In this document: positions 34,646 through 45,764 of the stretch, piece by piece | How the letters are laid out: each line of letters begins with the position of its first letter | How positions within the stretch are numbered: position 1 is the stretch's first letter | Origin: Glebionis coronaria | Taxonomy: Eukaryota > Streptophyta > Magnoliopsida > Asterales > Asteraceae | DNA length: 64,000 nt | Direction: 5' to 3' | NCBI GenBank assembly: GCA_025667525.1 | Contig: CM046875.1 | Span: 200,608,125 to 200,672,124 of the forward strand | Notes under the pieces: model-generated | Told to the model about the DNA's origin: nothing | Database searches by the model: none | The model's input: the letters and a program-made list of their open reading frames with translations, nothing else | Translations under genes and position numbers: made by a program

Positions 34646-36274
34646 CGTAAGAAAGGGTCCAAGCACACACAACTATCCTGCATGGCTCCGGTAAGATTTA
34701 TTGTTGTATTTATGGCATTTGACGTATACTTTTGAGTAAAGTATATAAGTGGGTAATTATTATATAAGTATGGAATTACTATATGTAGACGTTAAATTTT
34801 ACGTGAAATATCCGACATCGTAATTTTCATATTTATCATGCATGAGCATCATATTATTACATTTCGGGCATATGTACCACCTTTGCATTGCATTTGCATG
34901 CATATATTTATAATTATTGTATAATTACTTATGTACCCTCCGAAATTCGCTGTTATTGCAGGAATGGCCGAGGTACCGCCCAACGATAACGGGAACGATT
35001 ACGTCGTAGGTCACGAAGGGGGACCGTTTCCTCCGAACCCGCCGGACAATAATAATGGATGGATCGCTCCAGAAGACGAAATAGGGCCGGAAAACGACAA
35101 TGGCGAAAGTGAGGTGGATAATTTCAGCATGAGTAGTGACGACAATGAGGATTCTGAAGAAGAGCCCGAGGAGCTATTGGATGATGGCATTCCCGAGGAT
35201 GCCGTAGGCCAGACCGAACCCGATTTGTTTCAATCCCCGAGTTCGCCGAAGGGTTATGAGGTACCACCGACCGGTCGTTATGAGCAGCAACCTTTTGATC
35301 GCCCGATGGACAATAGTAATGGGAACAGTGGAGAGTCATCCAAGTCGCCATCGATTCATGAGAATATTGCAAGGGTTTATTTTCCGAGACCGAGTCACTA
35401 CTGGGATCCCGCAGGTCGTTTGGGGAGGATGGAAAGGTTAATGTATGAGCGGTTTGTAGTTGAGACTAGGGTGATTAAGAAGTTTGATAAGACTGAAAGG
35501 GAGCATCAAAGACTGTTGGAAAGGACTTCAAGGATTGCGTATGATGGGATGATGAACACAAGTGCCATCAACAGTTTGAAATCAATGGTTGCGAATTTAA
35601 GTGCTAGTCTTGATCGTGTGAGGGAAGATCAGATGAGGTTGTCAAGGATGCAGAGTTGGGAGCATCGTGTGAGGGATTCATTGCCCCCGGATTGGAGATT
35701 CGTGGACGATGTGGAGATGGAGGCGAATGACTTCATGGTTCAGCCGCCTACTGGAGATGCTTGTATTTCGGTGGGAAATCAAGTAGCGATTGAGCATGGA
35801 TCCACATCAGGGACGAGAAAGGAAACAGAATGTGGGCCAGATGAGAAAGGAAAGGGAAAAGTGGATGATGTGGACGAGGACGTGAGTGATGAGGAAACCG
35901 AGGAAGACGACGACGAGCCGCCATCCAAGAGGCAGTGTGGATCACCACATGCCTAGTTACTTGTTTTGTATTTTCTTTGATCATTGTAATAGAACTATTT
36001 TAGACCTTTGTATGATGGTATTATGACGAGAAACTCAAGTACTTGATGTTTTATGGTGAACGATTGTAGTGGCATTACTTGTCACGATTTTGGTTAACTA
36101 TCAATACAATCTATGTTACCTTTCATGATCTGTGATATGTCTTAAATTTGATCTTTTGTGGTGTGAATTGATGAATATTAGTAACTCCGTAGTGATGTGT
36201 CGTTGTATGTATTTTATGTCTGGGAAACTTGATATGAATACTTACATTGTTTTTCTATTTTTCTTGTCTTGCAG
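34646..36274 (+). promoter_or_regulatory. Predicted alternative splice sites of the chromovirus leader
   Basis: Two strong donors follow the PBS: GTC|GTAAGA (exon end 34646) and ATGGCTCCG|GTAAGA (exon end 34690). Two acceptors follow: TTATTGCAG (ends 34961, two bases before the ATG of the accessory ORF) and TTTTTCTTGTCTTGCAG (ends 36274). Joining 34690 to 36275 places the ATG at 34682 in frame with gag. Joining 34646 to 34962 removes that ATG and leaves the accessory ORF as the first ATG after the PBS region. ATGs further upstream in R/U5 remain a complication. This is prediction from consensus only. Confidence 0.5.
34964..35956 (+). CDS. Accessory ORF upstream of gag in the chromovirus, unknown function
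   Basis: The frame is open from 34931 (341 codons). I prefer the ATG at 34964 (330 codons, MAEVPPNDNG) because a 3' splice site ends two bases before it. The protein is not one I recognise. Residues 1 to about 130 are Asn/Pro/acid-rich and probably disordered, with PSSPKGY at about 100. The middle (LGRMERLMYERF to LDRVREDQMRLSRMQ) is helical and coiled-coil-like. The tail is strongly acidic (DEDVSDEETEEDDDEPP) followed by a basic SKRQ, possibly a nuclear signal. It lies within the predicted intron before gag-pol. An intact frame in a young element implies recent function. It could be a regulatory or chromatin-binding factor of the element, or a suppressor of host silencing; neither is shown. 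Confidence 0.7.
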   Translation: MAEVPPNDNGNDYVVGHEGGPFPPNPPDNNNGWIAPEDEIGPENDNGESEVDNFSMSSDDNEDSEEEPEELLDDGIPEDAVGQTEPDLFQSPSSPKGYEVPPTGRYEQQPFDRPMDNSNGNSGESSKSPSIHENIARVYFPRPSHYWDPAGRLGRMERLMYERFVVETRVIKKFDKTEREHQRLLERTSRIAYDGMMNTSAINSLKSMVANLSASLDRVREDQMRLSRMQSWEHRVRDSLPPDWRFVDDVEMEANDFMVQPPTGDACISVGNQVAIEHGSTSGTRKETECGPDEKGKGKVDDVDEDVSDEETEEDDDEPPSKRQCGSPHA

Positions 36275-36295
36275 AAAGAGATATTCGATAAAACA

Positions 36296-39200
36296 ATGCC
36301 TCCAAAGTTGACTGCCGATCGTGTTAACAACATGATTCAGGAAGCGATAGCTAATGCGTTGGAAGCGGACCGAGCTGGGAGAAATCAGGATCCAGGAAGG
36401 AACGCGGGGAGACAACCAGCCCCAAGAGTGTGTACCTATTCAAGCTTTATGAAGTGCGGTCCTACGCAGTTCCGTGGATCGGGTGGAGCCCTAGAACTTA
36501 GGCGATGGTTGGAAAAAGTTGAGAGTACGTTTGAAATCAGTGGTTGTGCAGAGGCGGATAAAGTAAAGTTTGCAGCAGCTACATTTCTGGATGATGCGTT
36601 AAGCTGGTGGAATACTCAGGTAGCTACGGTGGGATTGGCTGTGGCGAATGCGAGAACGTGGAATGCGACCAAAGCTTTGTTGACCAAGAAGTTTTGCCCA
36701 GAGGAGGAATTGGGGCAATTGGAGGACGAACTGAGACATTTGACCTTGAGGAACAACGATATAGCTGCTTACACCAGGAGATTCAATGAGTTAAGTCTTT
36801 TGTGTCCGGACATATTTGCCAATGACGCCAAGAAAATGAAGCAGTATATTAAGGGTTTATCTAGCAACATCAAGGGTGAAACAACTTCGTCGAAACCTGG
36901 AACGTTTGACGAAGCGGTTCAAATGGCACACGCTTTGATGGACGTTAAGCTTCAGGATAAGCAGAACTACATTGCTGAGGGTAACAAAAGAAAATGGGAG
37001 GCAGCACAAGGCAATCAATCCCAAGGCCAGAACCGAGGAGGAAACCGAAACAACCAAGGGCCGAACCGTAATCAGCAGTTTAATCAGAGAAGGAACGAAG
37101 GGATGAGGGCCGTGACGAACCCTAGAGGTGTGAAAGTGAATCCCCATTGTGGAAAGTGCAACTTGTATCATGTTGGAAACTGCCCGCCGGCATGCGGCAA
37201 GTGTGGAAAGGCAGGTCATAGGACTGCTAGCTGTCGAACGGGAGGAGTAGCCACTGGGGCTAATGCTATCAGGATGAGAGGATGTTATAGCTGTGGAGAA
37301 AGGGGGCATGTGCAAGCAAATTGCCCGAAGACAGGAAACAGACGGGGAGGAAATAATGCGGCAGCTGTGTATCAAGTGGGAACTGCTGATAAACCACAAG
37401 GTCCCAATGTGGTTACCGGTACGTTTTTGCTAGACGCTTGTTATGCTAGTATTTTATTTGATTCTGGCTCCGACAAGAGTTTTGTAGACGTTAGATTTAG
37501 TCGTCATATCGATAGAGAACCGGTGTTGTTAACGACTAGTTATAATGTTGAATTAGCCGATGGAAAAATTGTTAGTACGAATTCTATACTGAAAGGGTGT
37601 ACCTTGAAGTTAGGAAACTACGCTTTTAAAATCGACTTGATGCCTATAGAGCTAGGATCGTTTGACGTGATTGTGGGAATGGATTGGCTAATGGCGCATA
37701 GTGCTACAATCGTCTGTGGTGAGAGATTGGTGCAGATTCCGTTGAGGAATAGGGTTTTGACGGTAAAGGGAGACGAATGCACTTCTCGTTTGAAGGTGAT
37801 TTCGTGTTTGAAGATGATAAAGTACGTAGAGAGCGGATGCGATGTGTTTTTGGCACAAGTTTCGAGCGATGGTGATGTAGAGGCGAGAATTGAAGAGGTA
37901 CCAATTATTCGCGAGTATCCGGACGTTTTTCCAGACGAGTTGCCAGGTTTACCGCCTAATCGTGAGGTCGAGTTTCGAATTGATTTAGTGCCAGGAGCTG
38001 CACCGGTTGCACGTGCACCTTATCGTTTAGCGCCATCTGAGTTAAAGGAGTTAGCGGATCAATTGAAGGAGTTGATGGACAAAGGATTTATTAGGCCGAG
38101 CTCATCACCTTGGGGAGCGCCAGTGTTGTTCGTAAAGAAGAAGGATGGTTCGTTTAGAATGTGTATTGACTATAGAGAACTCAATAAGCTGACGGTTAAG
38201 AATCGGTACCCATTACCGAGGATTGATGATTTGTTCGATCAATTACAAGGTTCCAGTGTATACTCAAAGATCGATTTAAGATCAGGGTATCATCAACTGC
38301 GTGTAAGAGAGGAGGATATTCCTGTAACTGCCTTTCGTACGCGGTATGGACACTTTGAATTTCGAGTGATGCCGTTTGGGTTGACGAACGCGCCTGCTGT
38401 ATTCATGGATCTTATGAATCGCGTGTGCAAGCCGTATCTAGATAAGTTTGTTATTGTTTTCATCGACGACATACTTATTTACTCTAAGAGTAAGGAGGAG
38501 CACGAGAAGCACCTGAGAAAGATTTTGGAGTTGTTAAGGAAGGAGAAACTGTATGCAAAATTCTCTAAGTGTGAGTTTTGGTTGGAATCAGTGCAGTTTC
38601 TAGGTCATGTGATTGATAGTGAGGGAGTTCGTGTAGATCCTGCTAAGATCGTAGCGATCAGGGAATGGTCAGCACCGACGACGCCGACTGAAGTTCGACA
38701 ATTTTTGGGTTTAGCTGGGTACTATAGAAGGTTTATTGAAGGATTTTCGTTGATTGCGAAACCATTGACGCGGCTTACCGAGAAGAATAGGGTGTATGAA
38801 TGGGGAATTGAGGAAGAGCTTGCTTTCGAAACACTCAAGGATAAGTTATGTTCCGCGCCGATTTTATCATTGCCTGAAGGAACCGAAGATTTCGTGGTGT
38901 ATTGTGATGCGTCTCGTAAGGGTTATGGAGCAGTGTTAATGCAACGTGAAAAGGTGATAGCTTACGCGTCGAGGCAATTAAGGAAGAACGAGGAGAACTA
39001 CACGACGCACGATTTGGAATTAGGAGCGGTAGTGTTTGCGTTGAAGTTGTGGAGACACTATCTGTATGGGACAAAGTGTGTTGTATTCACTGATCACAAG
39101 AGTTTGCAGCACATTTTAGATCAAAAGGAGTTGAATATGCGACAAAGACGATGGGTTGAACTACTGAGTGATTATGACTGCGAAATTCGCTACCACCCTG

Positions 39201-40741
39201 GGAAGGCGAATGTTGTAGCGGATGCATTGAGTAGGAAAGAACGGGAGAAACCTTTGAGGGTTAGAGCTTTAGTGATGAGTGAGAGCGTTGACTTAACCGA
39301 AACCATACTGAAGGCTCAGGAGAGAGGATTGATGAAAGGGAATGTTGAAGCCGAGAATTTGGGACGAATGTTGAAACCTCTTTTTGTGATTAGGTCTGAC
39401 GGACTAAGATATTTTGAGAATCGAATTTGGTTACCACTGTGTCCATCTGAGGAAGGAAAGCCTGGAGTTCGAGAATTGGTTATGAATGAGTCGCATAAGT
39501 CGAAGTATTCGATACATCCTGGATCGGATAAGATGTACCACGACCTGAAGAAAGTCTATTGGTGGCCGAATATGAAGGCAGATATTGCTCGTTACGTCAG
39601 TAAGTGTTTGACTTGCGCGAAGGTTCAGGCAGAACATAAGAAACCATCTGGATTGTTGGTACAACCGGAAATCCCAGAATGGAAATGGGAGAAAATCGCA
39701 ATGGATTTTGTGACGGGTTTACCTAGGACTCCTAGTGGAAGCGATATGATATGGGTAATTGTGGACAGGTTGACAAAATCTGCTCATTTCTTACCTATGA
39801 AGAAGACGGACAGCATGGAAAAACTCGCCAGCGTGTACGTGAGAGAGATCGTCTGTAGACATGGAGTGCCGTTATCGATCATTTCGGATCGTGACAGTAG
39901 ATTTACGTCGGAATTTTGGAAATCGCTTCAACGTGCGATGGGCACTGAACTGAGTTTAAGCACGGCTTATCACCCGGAAACTGACGGCCATAGTGAACGA
40001 ACGATTCAAACGATGGAGGACATGCTCCGAGCATGCGTGATTGATTTTGGAGGAAGTTGGGAACGCCACTTGCCTCTGGTGGAATTTTCGTACAATAATA
40101 GTTATCACGCGAGTATCAAAGCGGCACCGTTCGAAGCATTGTATGGAAGGAAGTGTAGATCGCCCGTGTGTTGGAGTGAAGTAGGGGAAAGTCAATTGAC
40201 TGGACCCGAAATGGTTTTAGAAACGACAGAGAAGATCGTGCAGATCAAGAACCGACTACTTGCTGCGAGAAGCCGACAGAAAAGTTATGCTGATAACCGA
40301 AGGAAACCGTTGGAGTTTGAAGTTGGAGATATGGTTATGCTCAAGGTATCGCCATGGAAGGGTGTAATTCGTTTTGGAAAGAAAGGTAAGTTGAGTCCGA
40401 GGTATATTGGACCGTTTAAGATCGTTGAACGAATTGGACCAGTAGCGTACAAATTAGAATTGCCGACCGAGCTTAGTGCTATTCATGACACGTTTCACGT
40501 ATCGAACCTGAAGAAGAGTTTGGCGGACAAGGAATTGGTGATTCCTTTGGACGAGATTCGACTAGACGACAAAATGCACTTTGTGGAAGAACCTGTGGAA
40601 ATTATGGACCGGGAGGTCAAGCGGTTGAAGCATAGTAGGATTCCTATTGTGAAGGTCCGATGGAATTCTAAGCGTGGACCGGAATACACCTGGGAACGTG
40701 AGGACTTTTTCAAGGAAAGGTATCCTCATCTGTTCAAGTAA
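36296..40741 (+). CDS. Gag-pol polyprotein of a Tekay-type chromovirus
   Basis: The open frame runs from 36269 to 40741 (1490 codons). The first conserved Met is at 36296, and the codons before it belong to the exon after the splice acceptor at 36274. Numbering from 36269: gag about 10-290; two CCHC knuckles at 309-322 ([14 protein letters not shown]) and 339-352 ([14 protein letters not shown]); aspartic protease with FDSGSD at 397-402 and GMDW at 470; RT about 590-790 with FIDDILIY (Asp733, Asp734); RNase H with Asp880, Glu917 and Asp942; integrase HHCC (His1076, His1083, Cys1113, Cys1116) and DDE (Asp1146, Asp1207, Glu1243); GPF/Y module about 1371-1386; and a C-terminal chromodomain-like segment 1437-1485 ([16 protein letters not shown]). 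The order PR-RT-RH-IN is Ty3/gypsy. The chromodomain presumably targets insertion to marked chromatin. No stops: a putatively autonomous copy. Confidence 0.95.
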   Translation: MPPKLTADRVNNMIQEAIANALEADRAGRNQDPGRNAGRQPAPRVCTYSSFMKCGPTQFRGSGGALELRRWLEKVESTFEISGCAEADKVKFAAATFLDDALSWWNTQVATVGLAVANARTWNATKALLTKKFCPEEELGQLEDELRHLTLRNNDIAAYTRRFNELSLLCPDIFANDAKKMKQYIKGLSSNIKGETTSSKPGTFDEAVQMAHALMDVKLQDKQNYIAEGNKRKWEAAQGNQSQGQNRGGNRNNQGPNRNQQFNQRRNEGMRAVTNPRGVKVNPHCGKCNLYHVGNCPPACGKCGKAGHRTASCRTGGVATGANAIRMRGCYSCGERGHVQANCPKTGNRRGGNNAAAVYQVGTADKPQGPNVVTGTFLLDACYASILFDSGSDKSFVDVRFSRHIDREPVLLTTSYNVELADGKIVSTNSILKGCTLKLGNYAFKIDLMPIELGSFDVIVGMDWLMAHSATIVCGERLVQIPLRNRVLTVKGDECTSRLKVISCLKMIKYVESGCDVFLAQVSSDGDVEARIEEVPIIREYPDVFPDELPGLPPNREVEFRIDLVPGAAPVARAPYRLAPSELKELADQLKELMDKGFIRPSSSPWGAPVLFVKKKDGSFRMCIDYRELNKLTVKNRYPLPRIDDLFDQLQGSSVYSKIDLRSGYHQLRVREEDIPVTAFRTRYGHFEFRVMPFGLTNAPAVFMDLMNRVCKPYLDKFVIVFIDDILIYSKSKEEHEKHLRKILELLRKEKLYAKFSKCEFWLESVQFLGHVIDSEGVRVDPAKIVAIREWSAPTTPTEVRQFLGLAGYYRRFIEGFSLIAKPLTRLTEKNRVYEWGIEEELAFETLKDKLCSAPILSLPEGTEDFVVYCDASRKGYGAVLMQREKVIAYASRQLRKNEENYTTHDLELGAVVFALKLWRHYLYGTKCVVFTDHKSLQHILDQKELNMRQRRWVELLSDYDCEIRYHPGKANVVADALSRKEREKPLRVRALVMSESVDLTETILKAQERGLMKGNVEAENLGRMLKPLFVIRSDGLRYFENRIWLPLCPSEEGKPGVRELVMNESHKSKYSIHPGSDKMYHDLKKVYWWPNMKADIARYVSKCLTCAKVQAEHKKPSGLLVQPEIPEWKWEKIAMDFVTGLPRTPSGSDMIWVIVDRLTKSAHFLPMKKTDSMEKLASVYVREIVCRHGVPLSIISDRDSRFTSEFWKSLQRAMGTELSLSTAYHPETDGHSERTIQTMEDMLRACVIDFGGSWERHLPLVEFSYNNSYHASIKAAPFEALYGRKCRSPVCWSEVGESQLTGPEMVLETTEKIVQIKNRLLAARSRQKSYADNRRKPLEFEVGDMVMLKVSPWKGVIRFGKKGKLSPRYIGPFKIVERIGPVAYKLELPTELSAIHDTFHVSNLKKSLADKELVIPLDEIRLDDKMHFVEEPVEIMDREVKRLKHSRIPIVKVRWNSKRGPEYTWEREDFFKERYPHLFK

Positions 40742-40791
40742 GACGAAATGTGAGTACAAGAAGAGGCGAGCGCCGGGACGTCGCTCTCTTT

Positions 40792-40804
40792 AAGGAGGGG
40801 TGGA
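40792..40804 (+). other. Polypurine tract of the young chromovirus
   Basis: AAGGAGGGGTGGA lies immediately upstream of the 3' LTR start TGTGACACCC and primes plus-strand DNA synthesis. Confidence 0.9.
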
Positions 40805-43603
40805 TGTGACACCCTAGAATCGAGGTCATTAACGTTACCCTAAATTACGCTAATTTTTGAAATTTTTATTTAATTTTAATTTCTATAATTATAAGTATTT
40901 TGGTTAAGACCGATGTTCGAGGTTATAATTTTTACGTTTGACGTTTAAGAAGGACGATGACGATTACGATCCCGAGGGATGCCCAATTTTATATAATTTT
41001 TGACGATTTATCGATAATGTAATTTTTCGAGAATTTTATTTACGGTTCGTGTTAAGTTGAGTCGGGTGAGTTTTATAGCCTTCCAAGTACATTTAAAGTA
41101 TCCCAAAAATATTTTGGAGCGTTCGGGAAGATTTCCGACTCCCGTAAAATTTTCAAAAGTGACAAATGAGTAAAACCCGCAAAGTTTTGAGGTCGTTTTC
41201 TATTTAAGGACAAAAGAAGCCCAAAATTGCACAAAGGTCCCTCCTAACTATCAAAAAGGGCCAAAGTGAACAAACACTTAAACACATACAAAATTTACAA
41301 AGAAAAATCAAACATCACTCCCTCTCTTCTCTCTCAAACTCACGGCACACCCCAACCCAAACAAAAATCCACCTAAAATCTTTTCTACTTGATTTTTCAA
41401 AAATCTAAGGTTAGACCACGCTTAGTTTGGTCATTACCCACCTATTCATGTGCTCAAATCCAACATGCATTGATAAAAAATTTTCAAGATTTTTCATATG
41501 ATCCAAATTCGTTTTTGGTGGCTAATTAAGCTAATGCATGTTGATATTTAGTGATATGGAAGTATAAACACCATGAAAACCCACCAAAATTAATTTGGTT
41601 GTGGTGATTTGGTCACCCAAACCCCACGGCAAAGGGGGTGTTTGGGGAGCCATGGTGGTTGTTGAATTTGCATGTTATATTTGTGTTTGGTTTGTTGTTT
41701 TAGAAAGATTCATATAGGTTTTATTACTTGCATGTCTATTTTTCTTTGATTCTTGATATTGAGATTGGTTGATCAATAGGGGTAGGATGGAAGTTTGATG
41801 TTAGGATATGTTTGGGAAGGCTTAGGATGATGTTTAGTGTTGGTTAGAAGTCTTGGAATCGAGTCTAAGCATGTTTTTGGTATAGTCATTTTTAGGCAGA
41901 AACATTTGGTCTATTTTGGAAAAATGATTTTTGTTCCAGGTCTTGGAAACTAAATATAGTGATAGAGGGTTTTTCTAGCTTTAATTTGGTATAAGGTAGA
42001 GCCCGTGACTCAAAACGAGCTAAAAGTTATGACATTTTAAAGATCGGGTACCGGGAGACGAGGACTTTCACAATCCGGATTTGTGCAAAGTTTTAGTCAA
42101 ATCCCGAGGGTCACAAGTATAATTTGGTGAATGATCAAGGGTCAAAACTTGGTCCCTAACCTGTACAAATGAGTCTATATGTTGACTTATGAGTCAAGGA
42201 AGTCAAAGGTATTTTTCATATAGGTCAAAGTGGTCAAAATTGGTCGAAGCGCAATTTCAGCCCGTAAAATGTAGTCGTGGAAATGAGTTGCGTAACGGGT
42301 CGTAAAAGTGAAAACTTTTGTTGGGCTTAAAAACATGTTATCTACAGGTCATATAGGATTTTTGGAAATTTTGTCAAATTTTATAAGCATGGTTAAATAA
42401 GGTAAAACAGCCCGTACTTTAGTCAAGTACCGGCGAGAACGTGTAAAAATGGACAACGTAGGTTATAAGAATGAATGGAATAAAATGAATGATACTTGTT
42501 GTTTTTGTTTTTGGCGTGAGTTATATTGGTCTTAAGTGACTTATATATATGTATTTTATACAGTACCGTAAGTATTTAAATGAGATTACTCATTACGCGT
42601 TATTTGTGATAGGTGTTAATTTACCCGGGCATCCGTAACATCGTCAGTGAACACTCCTCGAACTACCGACTACTTAATATCTAAGGTGTGAATTTATAGC
42701 CTCGCTTATATTATTTCAAATTGTTTTACCCGCGAGGGAAATGCATGCTAGTTTTTAAAAGGAACGTATATCATGAATGATTGTTAGACCCGAAAGTTGC
42801 CTTAGAAATTGTGTTGAGTACCAAAGTTGCAAAAGTCCCTAAATTCATGAACTATTAACTATTGTCTTGCCCTTGCGAAGGGGGAAATAGCCGCTTATGC
42901 AATTTGTAGTACTACGGGGTTAACGACCCAATGCTAGCCGAGAAGCTGTACTTATAGTAAGTTCTGCGGTAGATTATTTTGTATGAGAAATAAGGTATAA
43001 TTGCAACTGATGCCTTTAGAAGGGGCACTGGTTTCATCTGAATCATGCCGGTATATTTACGCGGGTGATTGAGTTAACGGATTAGTGTCATGAGCTTAAA
43101 CACAATTGTCAGTATCCTGATTATAGTTTGTTTGATCGACAAGACTATAAATGATCACGAATGGTTTTTATTATATATACGTTCAAATGGATTGAAAAAC
43201 CTATGAATTCCACTCAACGTTTTCGTTGACCAAATTTTTGGCATGTATTTCAGGTAACCGCTGAGCAGTAGGATGGAGCATGCATGGGATGGATGTTGTG
43301 TGATCGGCTTGGTGTCCGCTTGTTTTTCCCTCCTTTTCTACTTAAACAATTTTTATGTTTAATGTCATGTGGTTGTAAAACTGAAGTTTTTGGGGTTGAG
43401 ATTCATGGGGACCGAAAACGCTAAACTCTGTGCACTATTTGGGGTTGGAAAAAACTGTGGACATGTATTATCTAACAATTTTAAATTTGAATTTTTAAGT
43501 CGACGTCTTTTTAGCGTCGTTTGATATCTCTTGTGTGCAATGAATACTGTGTAGCACCCATTGTTGTAGTTCCGCTGCGCATAACAATTGTGGGGGTGTT
43601 ACA
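40805..43603 (+). repeat. 3' LTR of the young chromovirus
   Basis: 2799 bp, collinear with 31774-34572 at a constant offset of 9031. Differences seen by eye are at 32314/41345, 32449/41480, 32497/41528 and 33587/42618. It is followed by the target duplication GGTAA. Confidence 0.95.
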
Positions 43604-44830
43604 GGTAAACACTTATTCCAATCATTAAAACTTGTTACATAAATCATTGATGTGTACATAAATAAGTCGTGACCTTTAAGGTCATGGTTTTCTAGTTTGT
43701 GAGTTAGAAAGGATTACCCATAAGATTTATGTTTATAAGTTTAACCAAAATCCCAAAAAATAGGACTTATAGCCCACGGCTAATAATAAATACATAGAAG
43801 GGTTTATATGATTTTCACCAAGTTTAAAAATAGGTAAATAATCATACGTTTATCAAAAGTTTTTAGGCATGACTCTTGGTATTTCAAAAAAAATATGTCG
43901 TGACCTATATGGTCATGGTTTCACCAAATCTTGCTTTTAACAAGTTTATCATATGTGTTTATTAGGTGGATGATTATGCATGCAAGTAAAATAAATGAAG
44001 AAAGTATAATAAGTGATACCTTCTTGTTATTGTTACCAAGGAAAGATCAAAAGAAAAATGGAGATTAGTGTTCTAATTTTGATGAAGATGAAACCCTAAA
44101 ACAATCCAAGCCGTGACCTAGATAGGTTCGGCTAGGGTTTATATGGGTTGATATGATAATCAAATTGGTAAAGATACTACCAAATGATTAGTAGTAAATA
44201 TGAAGACAAGGATCTTATGGATTAAATGTGTTTCATGGATGTATATGGCTTCTAGTCGTATGATTTGAGAGAGAAAGAGATGAGAGAAAGTGATATTTGG
44301 TTTTGCATGTGAGGATGAGAATGAGATGTGTGTGTTTCGGCTTAAAGAAGAGAGAGGGAGAGAATGAAATCTCCTTGGTAAGGCAATCTTTGCCATGTGT
44401 TAAGTTTTCACCAAGATCAAGGAAACCCTTGCCCTTCTCCTCTTTGTTGCCGTGTATATGTGATCAAAAGGGAGGCAAAAGGAGTTTTCCAAGTGTTGTG
44501 TGTGTATAAACATCAAAGAAATGAGTACATGTATGGTTCCAAGGAAAGTGTATGTATGCATGTTGTAGCATACACGGCTAGAACACATAGGGTAGTGATG
44601 TGTTTATATTTTGTTAAGTGTTTTGTATACACATAAGAGTATGCATTTTATTTGTCCATGTTTTAATTACAAAGTAAATGTCATGTAATTATTTGTAAAA
44701 GCATATAAGTATGTAAGCATACTCAAAACATGTTCATATATATTATGGAAATATAGTACATGAGAAATGTTCTAGCATCATTGGGTAAACTTTATTTACA
44801 TTTTATCATGGTAAAATCATGGGTTTTACA
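43604..44830 (-). repeat. 5' LTR of the Tekay-like derivative, second part
   Basis: It begins with the duplicated target GGTAA and ends TTTTACA. Its last ~228 bp match 23360-23590. On the minus strand a TATA box CCCATATAAACCC lies near 44151-44141. ORFs at 44160-44636 have no recognisable domain and lie in the LTR, so I leave them uncalled. Confidence 0.8.
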
Positions 44831-44879
44831 TGGGATCTTCCTCATTGTCGAACTCTTGTGGGTCATTTCTTCTCATACC

Positions 44880-45764
44880 TCAATCACTTCTAGGCTTTCG
44901 TGGTTGCACCTTTTGAATAGGAAGCATCACACGATTAACCGGTGTAAACCGAGAAAGATCAAGTTCGGCGAAGTCTTGACGCACCCTTTTAAAAAGGAGA
45001 GCGAGGAGCATTACATAGGGAACATTGGATTTTGGTTTCGAGAGGACATAATTGATCGGTCGAGCGATGAAGTATGCAAGATTGTACTTGGTTGAAGTGA
45101 ATATGCAATAAATCATATGTGTCATACACGTCGGAATATGATCCCGGTATCCACCATGACAAAATACATTCTCCCTAAGAACGTTGGCCCAATGAACCAT
45201 ACATTCATTAAGATCGCTAACGAGTATCTCATGGCTTTTCAAAGACCGCTTTTTAGAATGGATACTACGTACAATAGATTGATTACGTCCTTTAGTGATG
45301 AGATCAAGGTCCAACATATTGGTGTCACATGGAGGGTTGTCGATACACTTTAACAAACCATCAATTTTCCACGAATTTTTGAATCAACATTGACCTACAT
45401 ATGGCACTCCTAGTGCCTTACCAAACTACTCGAGAGAGTATATGATGAGTTTACCATTAATTGTGAACCTAACAAACATTCCATTATCATTATAGATGAG
45501 GGAATATGTGCTAAAGAACTCTAGGATGAATTTGGTATATGTAACTTCATTGATCTCTAGAAAACAATGGAGATCAATTTCCCTAAACATATGTCTAGTA
45601 TAGGTATACTCATCGAAATCCCCATAGACAACTCTACCCTCATGGAAACAACGCTTTTGAAGTAAACGATAAGAATTAGCGAGAGTTACTGAAGGAAAAG
45701 AATCGGCAAGGTTAGGCATATAGTTCCTAGTGTAGTGGTGATCTTGTTGATATTTCGAAGGCAT
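44880..45764 (-). pseudogene. Athila ORF1-like protein, decayed
   Basis: The minus-strand frame starts at 45764 (MPSKYQQDHHYTRNYMPN), meets a stop at about 45426 after IIYSLE, and continues from 45356 to 44880. Readable blocks include MFREIDLHCFLEI, FILEFFSTYSLIYN, a later FGKALGVPY, and CIFTSTKYNLAYFIARP. This style resembles the plant retrotransposon ORF-1 (Athila ORF1) family, a protein of unknown role found in many plant elements. It lies downstream, in the minus direction, of the LTR and PBS at 47857 and so may belong to that element. Family assignment is from memory of motif style and is moderate. Confidence 0.5.

Larger units (their letters stand above)
31774..43603 (+). mobile_element. 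Young, apparently intact Tekay-type chromovirus (Ty3/gypsy), 11.83 kb
   Basis: It is bounded by the 5-bp duplication GGTAA (31769-31773 and 43604-43608). It contains two 2799-bp LTRs, a PBS, an accessory ORF, an open 1490-codon gag-pol frame with all catalytic motifs, and a PPT directly before the 3' LTR. I find about four differences between the LTRs, so insertion was recent; with the often-used 1.3e-8 substitutions per site per year this is roughly 50-60 thousand years, an estimate by eye. It sits inside the LTR of the minus-strand Tekay-like derivative. Confidence 0.95.

Noticed and set aside
36857..37399. 180-codon minus-strand ORF opposite gag
   Set aside because: A shadow of the gag-pol frame; its sequence is the reverse of zinc-knuckle and protease codons.
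44297..44636. ORFs in the second half of the split LTR
   Set aside because: They lie entirely in LTR sequence, overlap each other in several frames and have no domain.
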